From the NCBI RefSeq assembly GCF_019457515.1, contig NZ_CP080421.1:2232001-2296000 (forward strand): DNA of 64,000 nucleotides. The letters run 5' to 3'. How positions within the stretch are numbered: position 1 is the first letter of the stretch; each line of letters starts with the position of its first letter. This DNA is from Shewanella mesophila (GTDB lineage Bacteria > Pseudomonadota > Gammaproteobacteria > Enterobacterales > Shewanellaceae). The notes under the pieces are model-generated. The model was not told the DNA's origin. It saw only the letters and a program-made list of their open reading frames with translations, and ran no database searches. Shown piece by piece: positions 18,683 through 28,230 of this stretch. The position numbers and the translations under genes were made by a program.

Positions 18683-20632
18683 ATGTTAAGCCATCCGAGA
18701 ACAGCTAAACTTTTTCCCCAAAATATCCTAAAACAGCTGCTATTAGGCGTGTTAGTAACCACGCCATTAACAGCCAATGCAATGCCGTTATCCCCAAACG
18801 ACTCGTTCAAGCTAAAGGTCGAACCCCTTAACTGGTGGGCAGGCATGAAGAACCCACAGCTGCAACTAATGGTACATGGTCAGAGCATTGCTGACAGTAA
18901 GGTGAGCGTTGAAGCAAAACAGGTCAAGGTGTTGGGTGTGCAGCACAGCGATAACAGTAACTACCTGTTTATTGATCTCGATACGACCAACGCGCCAGCA
19001 CAAGCATTCTCTATTACGTTAACTAATATCGATGGTTCCAAGCATACCTTCGCCTACCAGCTAAAGGCTCGCGAACCCGGCAGTGAACAGCGTCAGGGGT
19101 TTTCCAACAAGGATGCTATTTATCTCATTACCCCCGACCGTTTCGCTAATGGCGATCCAAACAATGACAACCATCCAAACATGTTAGAACTGGCCAATCG
19201 CGCTGATAAAGACGGTCGCCATGGCGGCGATATTAAGGGAATTATCGATAATCTCGATTACCTTGAAGACCTTGGCATAACCCAGCTATGGATCAATCCT
19301 CTAACCGAAAATAATCAGCCACAATATTCCTACCATGGCTATTCAGTCACCGACCATTATCAGATTGATCCCAGATATGGCACAAACGAGGACTATCGCC
19401 AACTGTCACTGCGTGCCCGTAACAAAGGCATTGGCATCATTGCCGATGTGGTCGTCAATCATATCGGATCTAATCATTGGTGGATGAAGGATCTGCCAAG
19501 TAGTGATTGGATTAACAAACCACTCACAGCTGATTCGCCAACTGCTAACATCCAATTTACCAGTCATCGCCGCACCACAGTCCAAGACCCCTATGCGGTG
19601 AGCAGCGACACAAAAGCGTTTACCGACGGCTGGTTTGTTGACAGCATGCCCGATCTTAATCAAAGAAATCCGCTGCTCGCGACTTACCTCATCCAAAATA
19701 GTCTCTGGTGGATAGAACACGCCGGGCTTAGCGGTATACGTGAAGATACTTACTCCTACGCAGACAAAGGCTTTTTAGTTAAGTGGGCCAAGGCGATCAT
19801 GGATGAATACCCTGACTTTAACATTGTCGGAGAGGAGTGGACCGCGAACCCCATTACCGTTTCTTACTGGCAAAAAGGTAAACACAACCAAGATGGCTAT
19901 CAATCTGAACTGCCAAGCCTCATGGACTTCCCCCTATACGAAACCCTGATTAGTGCCTTGAATGAGCCCGAAGGATGGGACACCGGCTTTATTAAACTTT
20001 ACGAGTTTCTTGGTAACGATGTGGTTTACGCCGACCCCACACAACTGGTGTTATTTGAAGGCAACCACGACACTAATCGCCTATACAGCCTGTTGGGCGA
20101 TGATATTGCCCTCACGCAGATGGCGATGGCTTATGTACTCACCAGTAATCGCATTCCGCAGCTGCTCTATGGAACAGAAATTTTGATGCAAAGCCCAACA
20201 AAGGATAGAAATGATGGTGCAGTACGCGCCGATATGCCCGGTGGTTGGCAAAATGATGCTATCTCAGCATTTGATAGCAAAGGGCTAATGCAATCACAAT
20301 CGGCAATGCAGCAGTTCACAAAACAGTTACTCAATTACCGCCGAACGTCATCAGCGATTATCGATGGCGGACTGCGTCACTTAGTGCCACAAGATGGCGT
20401 ATATCTACAAGTCAGATGCGAAGATAAAGCCTGCGCTAAGGGCGCTAGTCTACTGGTTATCTACAACAAAAATCAGACGCCCACTGAGGTTGATCTGGCT
20501 CGTTTGGGGGAGCTTATCAATACCAGTGCCACAGGCTATAACATTATTACCCAAGCGCCACAGCCTCTAGATCAAGCTATTGTGTTAGCGGGCAAAGGCG
20601 TGACCCTCATTGACTTAACAGGAAAGCGCTAA
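18683..20632 (+). CDS. Exported GH13 enzyme, cyclomaltodextrinase/neopullulanase type
   Basis: 649 residues. The signal peptide probably ends at PLTANA (about 33). A beta-rich N-terminal domain (about 34-130) of the cyclomaltodextrinase kind precedes the GH13 barrel. Conserved sites: DVVVNHIG, nucleophile Asp in GIREDTYSYAD (about 354), Glu in IVGEEWT (about 383) and Asp in FEGNHDTNR (about 460). A short C-terminal beta domain follows. It resembles periplasmic SusA-like neopullulanases that cleave maltodextrins, cyclodextrins or pullulan. The start at 18683 follows CAGGAG. Its stop overlaps the next start by one base (TAATG), so the two are coupled. Confidence 0.9.
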   Translation: MLSHPRTAKLFPQNILKQLLLGVLVTTPLTANAMPLSPNDSFKLKVEPLNWWAGMKNPQLQLMVHGQSIADSKVSVEAKQVKVLGVQHSDNSNYLFIDLDTTNAPAQAFSITLTNIDGSKHTFAYQLKAREPGSEQRQGFSNKDAIYLITPDRFANGDPNNDNHPNMLELANRADKDGRHGGDIKGIIDNLDYLEDLGITQLWINPLTENNQPQYSYHGYSVTDHYQIDPRYGTNEDYRQLSLRARNKGIGIIADVVVNHIGSNHWWMKDLPSSDWINKPLTADSPTANIQFTSHRRTTVQDPYAVSSDTKAFTDGWFVDSMPDLNQRNPLLATYLIQNSLWWIEHAGLSGIREDTYSYADKGFLVKWAKAIMDEYPDFNIVGEEWTANPITVSYWQKGKHNQDGYQSELPSLMDFPLYETLISALNEPEGWDTGFIKLYEFLGNDVVYADPTQLVLFEGNHDTNRLYSLLGDDIALTQMAMAYVLTSNRIPQLLYGTEILMQSPTKDRNDGAVRADMPGGWQNDAISAFDSKGLMQSQSAMQQFTKQLLNYRRTSSAIIDGGLRHLVPQDGVYLQVRCEDKACAKGASLLVIYNKNQTPTEVDLARLGELINTSATGYNIITQAPQPLDQAIVLAGKGVTLIDLTGKR

Positions 20633-22584
20633 TGACTCATCACCGCTTTACGCCCCTTATCGCCTTAGCAGCCATCGCGGGCGCTTGGCTGCCATTTAGC
20701 TTAAACGCGGCCTCCAAGTCTGCTCCAACGCAGGCCTTGGCACCTAGTGCAGACATGACCACTGAAAAACCCGTTATCTACCAGGTATTCACCCGCCTTT
20801 TTGGCAATACCAATACCACCAATAAGCCATGGGGAACCATCGCAGACAACGGCGTGGGTAAGTTCAGTGACTTCACTCCCCTAGCCCTTGAAAGTATCCA
20901 CGCCCTCGGTGTTAGCCATATCTGGTATACCGGTGTGCCCCATCATGCTGTGGTTAATGACTACCGCAATATCGGCATCACTTTAGACGACCCCGATGTA
21001 GTAAAAGGCCGAGCGGGATCACCCTATGCCGTTAAAGATTACTATAACGTCAATCCAGATTTGGCGGACAAGCCAGCTAATCGATTAGCAGAGTTTGAAG
21101 CCTTAATTGCGCGCACACATCAAGCTGGCATGAAGGTCATTATCGATATAGTACCCAATCATGTGGCTAGGAATTATCATTCCTTATCCAATCCTAAAGG
21201 TGTCATCGACTTTGGGAGGCAAGATAATACTGCCCTTGAATACGATAAAAACAACAACTTCTATTATGTTGTAGATACCCCCTTTAGCGTCCCAGATCTG
21301 CAGCAGCCGCCACTCGGTGGCCAACCCCATCCCTTAGTTGATGGCCAGTTTGTTGAGTCGCCAGCCAAATGGACTGGCAACGGCTCGCGTTTGGCCAAAC
21401 CCGATGCCAATGACTGGTATGAAACAGTAAAAATAAACTATGGCGTTAAACCAGACGGAACGTTTGATTTCCCGCATCTTCCCAAAGGCTTTGATACTAA
21501 AACGGCTGCTGAACACTTTACATTCTGGAATAACATTTCCGAAAGCGAGATCCCAGACTCATGGAAAAAGTTTAACCAAATCGCCCAGTACTGGTTAGCT
21601 AAGGGCGTAGATGGCTTTCGCTACGACATGGCAGAAATGGTGCCCGTCGAATTTTGGAGCTACCTTAACAGTCAGATAAAACACGTCAATCCCAATGCAC
21701 TGCTGCTTGCGGAGGTCTACACCCCGTCACGGTATCGAGACTATATTCACTTAGGGAAAATGGACTATCTTTATGACAAAGTTGGCCTCTATGACACCCT
21801 AAAGGCCATTATCCAAGGTCAGCAGTCAACCAGTGCCATCGAAACCGATCGCCTGAATGTTGTCGATATTGCTTCCCATATGCTGCACTTTTTAGAGAAC
21901 CATGATGAACAGCGCATAGCCAGCCCTGAATTTGCCAGCGATCCGATTAAAGCACTGCCAGCAATGGTGGTATCGACCACCTTGAGTAACGCGCCCACCT
22001 TAGTCTATTTTGGCCAAGAGGTCGGTGAAGATGGCAGCGAAAACGCGGGTTTTGGTCAGCCCTCAAGAACCAGTATTTTTGATTATGTTGGTGTGCCCGC
22101 TCATCAGAGGTATATGAATCATGGTAAGTTCGATGGCGCAATGTCTTCAGAAGAAGAGCTAAAACTTCGGGATTTTTACGCAAAGCTGCTTAATCTGAGT
22201 CACCAAGCGCCCGCCTTACTCGGAGAATATACGCCATTAGATGACTTTAACCGTCAACTGACGACTAGCATCGAGGATAAAGGAGACCCTAAGAGATACA
22301 GCCAGGGATATGATGATCAAACCTTTGCTTTTGCTCGGTATAGCCTGCAACAAAAGCTGGTTATCGTGACCAACTTTTCAAGTGAGCAAGCCAAAATCCT
22401 CAATCTGGCGCTGCCTAAGCCACTCATCGACAAATGGCAGCTAAAAGTGGGTCAATACCAGATGACAGATCTGTTGACCGACCGAGTTATTAAAGCAAGG
22501 CTGAAGGTGGATCAAACAAACACGCACATCGCACTCGAGCTTGCCCCGCTTGAGTCCTTGATATTGCAAGTGGAACCAGAGTAA
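20632..22584 (+). CDS. Exported GH13 alpha-amylase
   Basis: 650 residues with a signal peptide ending near FSLNAA (about 24). The GH13 barrel starts at PVIYQVFTRLFGNT. Conserved sites: DIVPNHVARNYHS, nucleophile Asp in GVDGFRYDMAEM (about 332), Glu in LLAEVYTP (about 360) and Asp in LENHDEQR (about 424). The sequence type is that of alpha-amylases found in glucan-utilisation loci with TonB receptors. It is translationally coupled to the preceding GH13 gene, so the pair probably acts together in the periplasm or at the cell surface. Endo or exo mode is not evident from the sequence. Confidence 0.9.
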   Translation: MTHHRFTPLIALAAIAGAWLPFSLNAASKSAPTQALAPSADMTTEKPVIYQVFTRLFGNTNTTNKPWGTIADNGVGKFSDFTPLALESIHALGVSHIWYTGVPHHAVVNDYRNIGITLDDPDVVKGRAGSPYAVKDYYNVNPDLADKPANRLAEFEALIARTHQAGMKVIIDIVPNHVARNYHSLSNPKGVIDFGRQDNTALEYDKNNNFYYVVDTPFSVPDLQQPPLGGQPHPLVDGQFVESPAKWTGNGSRLAKPDANDWYETVKINYGVKPDGTFDFPHLPKGFDTKTAAEHFTFWNNISESEIPDSWKKFNQIAQYWLAKGVDGFRYDMAEMVPVEFWSYLNSQIKHVNPNALLLAEVYTPSRYRDYIHLGKMDYLYDKVGLYDTLKAIIQGQQSTSAIETDRLNVVDIASHMLHFLENHDEQRIASPEFASDPIKALPAMVVSTTLSNAPTLVYFGQEVGEDGSENAGFGQPSRTSIFDYVGVPAHQRYMNHGKFDGAMSSEEELKLRDFYAKLLNLSHQAPALLGEYTPLDDFNRQLTTSIEDKGDPKRYSQGYDDQTFAFARYSLQQKLVIVTNFSSEQAKILNLALPKPLIDKWQLKVGQYQMTDLLTDRVIKARLKVDQTNTHIALELAPLESLILQVEPE

Positions 22585-22599
22585 ACGGCGTGTTTTAAC

Positions 22600-22617
22600 T
22601 AACCTGAACTCGGGTTA
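22600..22617. repeat. Copy of dispersed 18-bp palindrome
   Basis: TAACCTGAACTCGGGTTA, an imperfect dyad. Near-identical elements occur at 36837-36854 and, inverted, at 42190-42207. Confidence 0.7.
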
Positions 22618-22639
22618 ACGATTAAATATGCAGCGAAAA

Positions 22640-22670
22640 TCCCCCTCGAATGCGAGCATTGAGGGGCTTT
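22640..22670. terminator. Terminator-like hairpin between convergent genes
   Basis: CCCCTC-GAATGC pairs with GCATT-GAGGGG around a 2-base loop, followed by CTTTC. It lies between the alpha-amylase and the DEAD-box helicase, which converge. Confidence 0.7.
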
Positions 22671-22700
22671 CAATTCAGTTATTGCACGAGACTTGCGGCA

Positions 22701-24098
22701 CTATTTTTTACTGTCTGTCCAAGGGTTAAATGCGGGTTTATCTTGGCTAACATCAGACTGACAGACTGAGTTAGCGTTAGACCTAGATTTAGCACTTGTA
22801 GGCGCTATTGAGCTCGGCTTTGGCTTCGCTTTAAAATTCGGCTTTAGCTTTGATTTAGAACTTGATTTTGAACCTGTCTTTAAGCTTGGATCTGCCACGA
22901 TCCGTTTACCATTTTCATCACGCTTCGCCTTAGGCACATAATTAAGAATAGAATCGGGTACCGCCTTGCGCGGCACAAACCCCGTTATCTCACGGCGTTC
23001 GAGTAGATGCCCCAACCGGCTCTCAATCATACACAGGTTTTTAAAATCGTCTTTTGATACCAAAGAGATAGCTTGGCCCTGTGCGCCCGCTCGTCCTGTT
23101 CGACCAATCCGATGCACATACTCATCGGCGGGGAAAGGCAGATCGTAGTTGATGACTAAAGGCAAGTTATCGATATCGATACCACGAGCCGAAATGCCAG
23201 TAGAGATAAGATATTTGATTTTACCTGCCTTAAAGTCAGCTAAGATCTGTTCACGGATAGCTTGCGCGCGGCCACTATGAATACAATCGGCTTGGATACC
23301 ACGCTTTTCCAGCTGAGTAACTAGTTTAGCTGCACCATGCTTTGTCTCGATGAAGATCAGCGCCTGTGACCAGTCATTGTCTTGAATTAACTGACTTAAC
23401 AATGCTGATTTTTTATCCTTGTCGACTGTGGTGATCCACTGCTCAATATCAGGCGAACCTTGGCTATCCTTGGTAACCGACAAATGGATACCATTAGGAA
23501 TATACTCCTTAGCAAGCTCTCTCACCTGACGAGACAAGGTTGCTGAAAACATCAGGTTTTGCCGTTCTTCGGGTAAGCTGTCGATGATCTTAGTGATATC
23601 TTCGATAAAGCCCATATCTAACATACGATCGGCTTCATCTAACACTAACAACGCTATCTCATCAAAATGGATAGCTCTTTGGGTATAGAGATCCCTAAGT
23701 CGTCCTGGCGTTGCAACAACAATATCAACACCTTCAATAAGCTGTTGCTTTTGTGGCGCTAATTCGACTCCGCCATATATCACCATCGACTTTAGATCCA
23801 GATATTTAGCATAATCTTGAATGCGCTTGTGGACCTGGATCGCTAACTCTCGTGTTGGCGTTAAAATAAGTGCTCGTGCACGTTTCTTTCGTTGGGTTTC
23901 GCCGCCGGCCAATTTATCCAATATTGGCAAAACAAAGGTTGCAGTCTTGCCGCTGCCGGTTTGCGCCGCCGCAATCACACTTTTACCTTTTAAGGCTAAT
24001 GGTATTGCCTCAGCTTGAATGGGTGTAGGCAAAGAGTAACCGAGATCGCCGATCGCCTTAAGGATTAGAGGGTTCAAACCGAGTGTAGAAAATGACAT
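22701..24098 (-). CDS. rhlE: DEAD-box RNA helicase, RhlE-like
   Basis: 465 residues. ATP-dependent RNA unwinding in ribosome assembly or RNA decay. All helicase motifs are seen: Q motif (PTPIQAEAIP), AQTGSGKT, VLDEADRML, FSATL, ARGIDI and HRIGRTGRAG. The opening MSFSTLGLNPLILKAIGDLG is very like RhlE. A long basic, low-complexity tail (rich in K, S and P from about 400) would bind RNA. The ATG at 24098 is preferred over a TTG at 24110, because GAG lies about eight bases upstream and the family begins MSF. It interrupts the sugar region and is not obviously related to it. Shewanella carry several paralogues, so the symbol is family-level. Confidence 0.88.
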   Translation of the reverse strand: MSFSTLGLNPLILKAIGDLGYSLPTPIQAEAIPLALKGKSVIAAAQTGSGKTATFVLPILDKLAGGETQRKKRARALILTPTRELAIQVHKRIQDYAKYLDLKSMVIYGGVELAPQKQQLIEGVDIVVATPGRLRDLYTQRAIHFDEIALLVLDEADRMLDMGFIEDITKIIDSLPEERQNLMFSATLSRQVRELAKEYIPNGIHLSVTKDSQGSPDIEQWITTVDKDKKSALLSQLIQDNDWSQALIFIETKHGAAKLVTQLEKRGIQADCIHSGRAQAIREQILADFKAGKIKYLISTGISARGIDIDNLPLVINYDLPFPADEYVHRIGRTGRAGAQGQAISLVSKDDFKNLCMIESRLGHLLERREITGFVPRKAVPDSILNYVPKAKRDENGKRIVADPSLKTGSKSSSKSKLKPNFKAKPKPSSIAPTSAKSRSNANSVCQSDVSQDKPAFNPWTDSKK

Positions 24099-24251
24099 GT
24101 AAGATCTCAAAATGATGCTTTTACGTTGGAATTAGGCTAATTGAATTTCAAAGTTCAATTAGCCTAAGATCTGAAGAAACAGTATAACAGTTTTATTTAG
24201 TCACCATAATACTAGAAAGCGGCATCAAGAGTTACCCTGGGATATTAATCC

Positions 24252-25259
24252 CTAGTCTTGTTTTTTGTCTAACAAAACAGGCTTATGTTTGGTTAAGTTT
24301 AAGATCAACGCCCCAATAAGAACAGAGATAACGATATAGACTAAACGCATAAACTCAGCTGACAATGACTCACCCCCTTGATGTTTGATCACTTGGTAGG
24401 TCAACACGATAAAGTTAGTGAACAACAATTGGTAAATGCTTAAACGGCACTGCCTTTTGATCGCAAAGGACGCAAGTTGTAGCCCAAGCACAATAGTCAC
24501 TCCCAGCAGGACCCATGTGGCAACCCCAAAGGTATATAGCAACAATAAGGGTAAGGTAAATAATATACCTACTGCGGTTGTCACTATCTTTGTTTGACTG
24601 AATGTGCGGTGATCATCTGGGTTTGGGATCTTAATCATACTACTGATCGTGATAGCTATCAGTATAGACTGGGCGCTTCCAGTGCCCATTAACGCGATTA
24701 AGACCAAACTCATTGCCGTAGCCTTAAATATAATAAGGCCAATATGAGTCTCTGCCCCTTCATTACTGACTTCATCAGGTAAAATATCTTGCTCATCACC
24801 AGGAAACAGCACAAAGCTCAAATAGGTAATAATTAGTGCTACGGCAAACGCTTTAAACATCAACCACGGCAGCATATCAATCGGCACCCCAAACTGCTTG
24901 CTCAATACCGTCATTATGATAACCACCAAACAAACTAAGGTTGATATCAAGTCTTTTGGATCATGATGGCTTCGATAAAAACACCAGAACAGCATCGACC
25001 AACAAAAAAGTGCATACCCAGTAGGCGAGTCAATCAATAAACCACCAAGAAACACAACACCAAAACTGACAAACATCAGCACCAAAAAGAGTTTTAACAA
25101 CATATTAAGCGGCGGCTTTGATGGCATTATCGTCAAAAAAATAACAACAAATATCGGCGATAAAATAGGCATGGCAATTCCATGAAACTGCTGATAAAAC
25201 AGCAGTATCACTGGAAACAGCACCAACCTAATAATCGAATTCGCTGGACTACGAAACAT
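24252..25259 (-). CDS. DUF2955-type inner-membrane protein of an efflux pair
   Basis: About 335 residues with some ten membrane segments arranged as two similar halves, and a short acidic cytosolic loop between them (FPGDEQDILPDEVSNEGAE). This matches DUF2955 proteins, relatives of the FUSC/aromatic-acid exporter (AaeB-like) families. The gene overlaps the end of the preceding HlyD-family gene, which is the usual pairing, and together they would export small molecules across both membranes via a TolC-like channel. Two starts are possible, ATG at 25259 or GTG at 25271; neither has a strong ribosome site. Substrate unknown. Confidence 0.8.
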   Translation of the reverse strand: MFRSPANSIIRLVLFPVILLFYQQFHGIAMPILSPIFVVIFLTIMPSKPPLNMLLKLFLVLMFVSFGVVFLGGLLIDSPTGYALFCWSMLFWCFYRSHHDPKDLISTLVCLVVIIMTVLSKQFGVPIDMLPWLMFKAFAVALIITYLSFVLFPGDEQDILPDEVSNEGAETHIGLIIFKATAMSLVLIALMGTGSAQSILIAITISSMIKIPNPDDHRTFSQTKIVTTAVGILFTLPLLLLYTFGVATWVLLGVTIVLGLQLASFAIKRQCRLSIYQLLFTNFIVLTYQVIKHQGGESLSAEFMRLVYIVISVLIGALILNLTKHKPVLLDKKQD

Positions 25260-26313
25260 AAGTCCACACACTCAATATATTCATCCAAATTCCAGCCAAC
25301 CATTCGCCAAAGGAACTCTGCTCGGTAAAGAACGCCACAGTGGCTTGCGACCCATATCGAATATTTTTAGGAACGTCACCATTTTCGAACACAATATTAA
25401 CTGGATAGCGCTGCGCTTTGATTGAGCTAGTATCCGCTGTCAGAAAACCGGTTGATTGATCAATATCATTGCTCCCACCAGTCCCCCAGCCAATACTGTC
25501 GACCTTACCATTAAGCACTCTTCCAGGTAAGGCATCGAGTACGATCTCCACTCGATTACCCACACGGATATGCTCAAGAGAGTTCTCTCTTACCAATGCA
25601 GATATCCATACACCACGAGGATCAATAAAGGTCAGTAATGGGAAACCGACTGCGGCATTTTGACCTTCGGTGAGTTGAAGATTTGTAACAACGCCTCTAG
25701 AAGGTGCGCTTACTTGGGTTTTTTGTAGATCAAGTTGTGCCTTCTCTAGCGCTGCCATTGCGGCCAAAATCTGTGGATTATTCTCACCTGCAGGCCCAAG
25801 GCTCTGCTTGGCTTGGATAAGTGATGCTTCTGCCGCTTCAAGGTTAGCTTGGGTACGATCACGCGCTTCAATCGCATTATCAAGCTCAGCCTTACTTAAC
25901 ACCCCTTGCCCAGCAAGTTCGCTGATCCGAGATGCCTGTTCTCTGGCATTATTACGTGCAGCCAAGGCGTCAACGACTTTCGCTTGAGCCACTTCGACTG
26001 CCGCCGTGCTAGCACCTATATTTTGTCCCGCTGTAGCAAGGTTGGCTTGGGCAGTTTGCAGGCTTATCTGATAGTTTCTTGGATCTATCTTAAACAACGG
26101 TTCACCAGCCTCGACGATTTGGTTATCCTTAACGCTGACATCGATAATATTGCCCGAAACCTCGGCAGCAACCCTAACCAAATAGGAATGCACTCTCGCC
26201 TCGCCAGTCATTGGTGTTACCCGATCGGCCCACAAGCTGTAGAGCCAGATCCCGACGATCAATCCAATGATATAGAAACTCATTTTTCGAGATGATTTTT
26301 CTGCTACAGACAT
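25249..26313 (-). CDS. HlyD-family membrane fusion protein
   Basis: 354 residues. One N-terminal membrane anchor (FYIIGLIVGIWLYSLWAD), a lipoyl half-motif (VAAEVSGNIIDVSVKDNQIV), a long alpha-helical hairpin rich in Ala, Gln and Glu (about 85-190), the second lipoyl half and a beta-barrel domain. This is the EmrA/AaeA build of periplasmic adaptor that links an inner-membrane pump to an outer-membrane channel. The downstream gene overlaps its end by 11 bases. Two in-frame ATGs lie 6 bases apart; 26313 is preferred because AAGAG is nine bases before it, whereas it is only three bases from 26319. Confidence 0.9.
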   Translation of the reverse strand: MSVAEKSSRKMSFYIIGLIVGIWLYSLWADRVTPMTGEARVHSYLVRVAAEVSGNIIDVSVKDNQIVEAGEPLFKIDPRNYQISLQTAQANLATAGQNIGASTAAVEVAQAKVVDALAARNNAREQASRISELAGQGVLSKAELDNAIEARDRTQANLEAAEASLIQAKQSLGPAGENNPQILAAMAALEKAQLDLQKTQVSAPSRGVVTNLQLTEGQNAAVGFPLLTFIDPRGVWISALVRENSLEHIRVGNRVEIVLDALPGRVLNGKVDSIGWGTGGSNDIDQSTGFLTADTSSIKAQRYPVNIVFENGDVPKNIRYGSQATVAFFTEQSSFGEWLAGIWMNILSVWTYVS

Positions 26314-26828
26314 GGTCATATACTCTTTTGCGTTTAGTCTAACATGGTAGATTCAGCTCAAAGTGGTATCAAGTCACTAGGGGCTATAGATCTTTGCCAG
26401 TTGAATTTTGTTCGAGATGAAAACGTTTGAATTGAGACGAGTGGATTACTGCTTAATAAGCTAAGCTAAATACCCAAGAATCTCGCAGCAAAAACAACCT
26501 TGAAAGATCAACAAACCCTAGCCACAACACCTGAACTAACATCTTGTTAAAAATAAAATTTGTAAACATATTTGTAAACTACTCCGAGCTAAAAAGCTAA
26601 CGCCAACTATCATTAATAAGCTCAGCCTAAATAACCCTGAAACAACAGAAGCCATGGTTATTGGCTGATGGCTAACTTATACGTTGTCACAGAATAAAAT
26701 TAAATTTAAGCTGAACTCACTTAAAAATAGGAAAATATCAACAGAAGTTTCTAAATTTGACTTAATTAACTACTATTATTGTTCAATAGCAGCTTTTAAA
26801 TTAGCTGAAGGTGAAGGAAATCAATGGA
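26314..26828. other. 515-base intergenic region between efflux pair and HD-GYP gene
   Basis: Divergent promoter region. AT-rich. The string TTTGTAAAC occurs twice about 12 bases apart (about 26559 and 26571). A 93-codon frame starting at 26684 overlaps the HD-GYP start in another frame and is not credible. Confidence 0.5.
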
Positions 26829-28052
26829 ATGAACATCCCATCTCGCTACTTTTCGAGGCCGATGCCACAAGGTTTAACCGATACGCTTCCCCTCTGGCGT
26901 CGCCTTATCTTCAAACGGTTATTTGGATTTCTAGCACTGCTGTGTGTTCCAGTTTATTTTACTAGCATCTACTTATGCATAGCGGCAGATCTTTGGTCAA
27001 TGGCGGTCTTTGATACCCTAGCCTACGGGGTATTGCTATACATCTTATTGTCAAAGACCTTATCTGAGCGTAACCGATATATGACTGGGTGTTTACTGGC
27101 ATATTGTATCGGTTTTGCCTTTCTGATCACGATAGGCCCAACAGGTGCAGGTTTTTTTTGGTTATTCCTTTTTCCTCCACTAACAGCCATTCTACTTGGG
27201 AAAAAGGCCAGCATTTTTGCACAATTTCTGAATATTTCTTGCTTATTGATTGTCGGAATCGCCTTTCACCTTGCGCCACTTAATTGGCCACAAACCGAAG
27301 GCTACACCAGCTTTATCTGGTTTGTTGTCAGTATCAATTTTATTGTCACCAATGCCATGGTTACCCTATCGACCTCATTTTTACTCGGTAAATTAACACG
27401 CTCCCTTGAATCAACCTTAGCCTCAAGAGAGGCAACCGTCATGGGACTAGCCAAATTAGCCGAATACAGAGACAATGAAACTGGGGCGCACCTCATTAGA
27501 ATGCAGCATTATGCAAGCATGCTGGCCACCGAACGCAAAAATGACGAAGATACACCACAAGAGTTGACCGACGATTTTATTCATGAGATCACCCTGTCTT
27601 CGATATTGCATGACATAGGCAAAGTCGGCATATCAGATGCCATATTATTGAAACCCGGTCGCCTAACGCCTGAAGAGTTTGATCAAATTAAAGCTCACCC
27701 CACCATAGGTGCAAGCGTACTAGAAAGTCTGTTAAGTTACGCCCCACAATGCAAATTCATCCAAATGGGTAAAGATATAGCGGGTGGACACCACGAAAAA
27801 TGGGATGGCTCAGGCTATCCCAAAGGGCTAGCAGGAGATGCGATTCCTTTATCTGCTCGTATCGTGACGTTAGTCGATGTTTATGATGCTCTGACCTCCC
27901 CACGTTGTTATAAGCGGCCCTTTAGCCACCAAGAGGCAATGTCGATCATAGTCGAGGGTAAAGGATCGCACTTTGATCCCAAGTTGGTTGAAAGCTTTAT
28001 CAGAATTAATAAACAGTTTGAACAACTATCAAAAACTTCATTAGAGGAGTAG
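26829..28052 (+). CDS. Membrane-bound HD-GYP cyclic-di-GMP phosphodiesterase
   Basis: 407 residues. The N-terminal half (about 25-190) has around six membrane segments with few periplasmic residues, an unassigned sensor type. The C-terminal HD-GYP domain contains HDIGKVGI and the HHEKWDGSGYPKGL signature, so the metal ligands and GYP motif are intact. It would hydrolyse cyclic-di-GMP (or another cyclic dinucleotide) to monophosphates. The frame is open to a GTG at 26811, but ATG at 26829 is chosen because AAGGAAA lies upstream of it, while nothing suitable precedes the GTG. It is divergent from the efflux pair. Confidence 0.88.
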   Translation: MNIPSRYFSRPMPQGLTDTLPLWRRLIFKRLFGFLALLCVPVYFTSIYLCIAADLWSMAVFDTLAYGVLLYILLSKTLSERNRYMTGCLLAYCIGFAFLITIGPTGAGFFWLFLFPPLTAILLGKKASIFAQFLNISCLLIVGIAFHLAPLNWPQTEGYTSFIWFVVSINFIVTNAMVTLSTSFLLGKLTRSLESTLASREATVMGLAKLAEYRDNETGAHLIRMQHYASMLATERKNDEDTPQELTDDFIHEITLSSILHDIGKVGISDAILLKPGRLTPEEFDQIKAHPTIGASVLESLLSYAPQCKFIQMGKDIAGGHHEKWDGSGYPKGLAGDAIPLSARIVTLVDVYDALTSPRCYKRPFSHQEAMSIIVEGKGSHFDPKLVESFIRINKQFEQLSKTSLEE

Positions 28053-28138
28053 CGCTCCTTAGACTGCAAATCCACTGCTATCTTCTAGCATCACTTCCTC
28101 GTACATGACAATTGATTGTTATCCCGATCGCCCCAGTC

Positions 28139-28152
28139 TGAATACGTATGCA
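28139..28152. promoter_or_regulatory. LacI-type operator 3, before GH97 gene
   Basis: TGAATACGTATGCA, identical to operator 2. It is 79 bases upstream of the chosen GH97 start. Confidence 0.8.
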
Positions 28153-28230
28153 GATAATTGCTTGCACGCGCCGTTAGCTTCTACCATGGACTCAGCAAAT
28201 AACGATAAAAACAATGACCACGGAGTGTCT

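Noticed and set aside
26684..26965. 93-codon ORF before the HD-GYP gene
   Set aside because: It overlaps the HD-GYP start in another frame and has no recognisable content.
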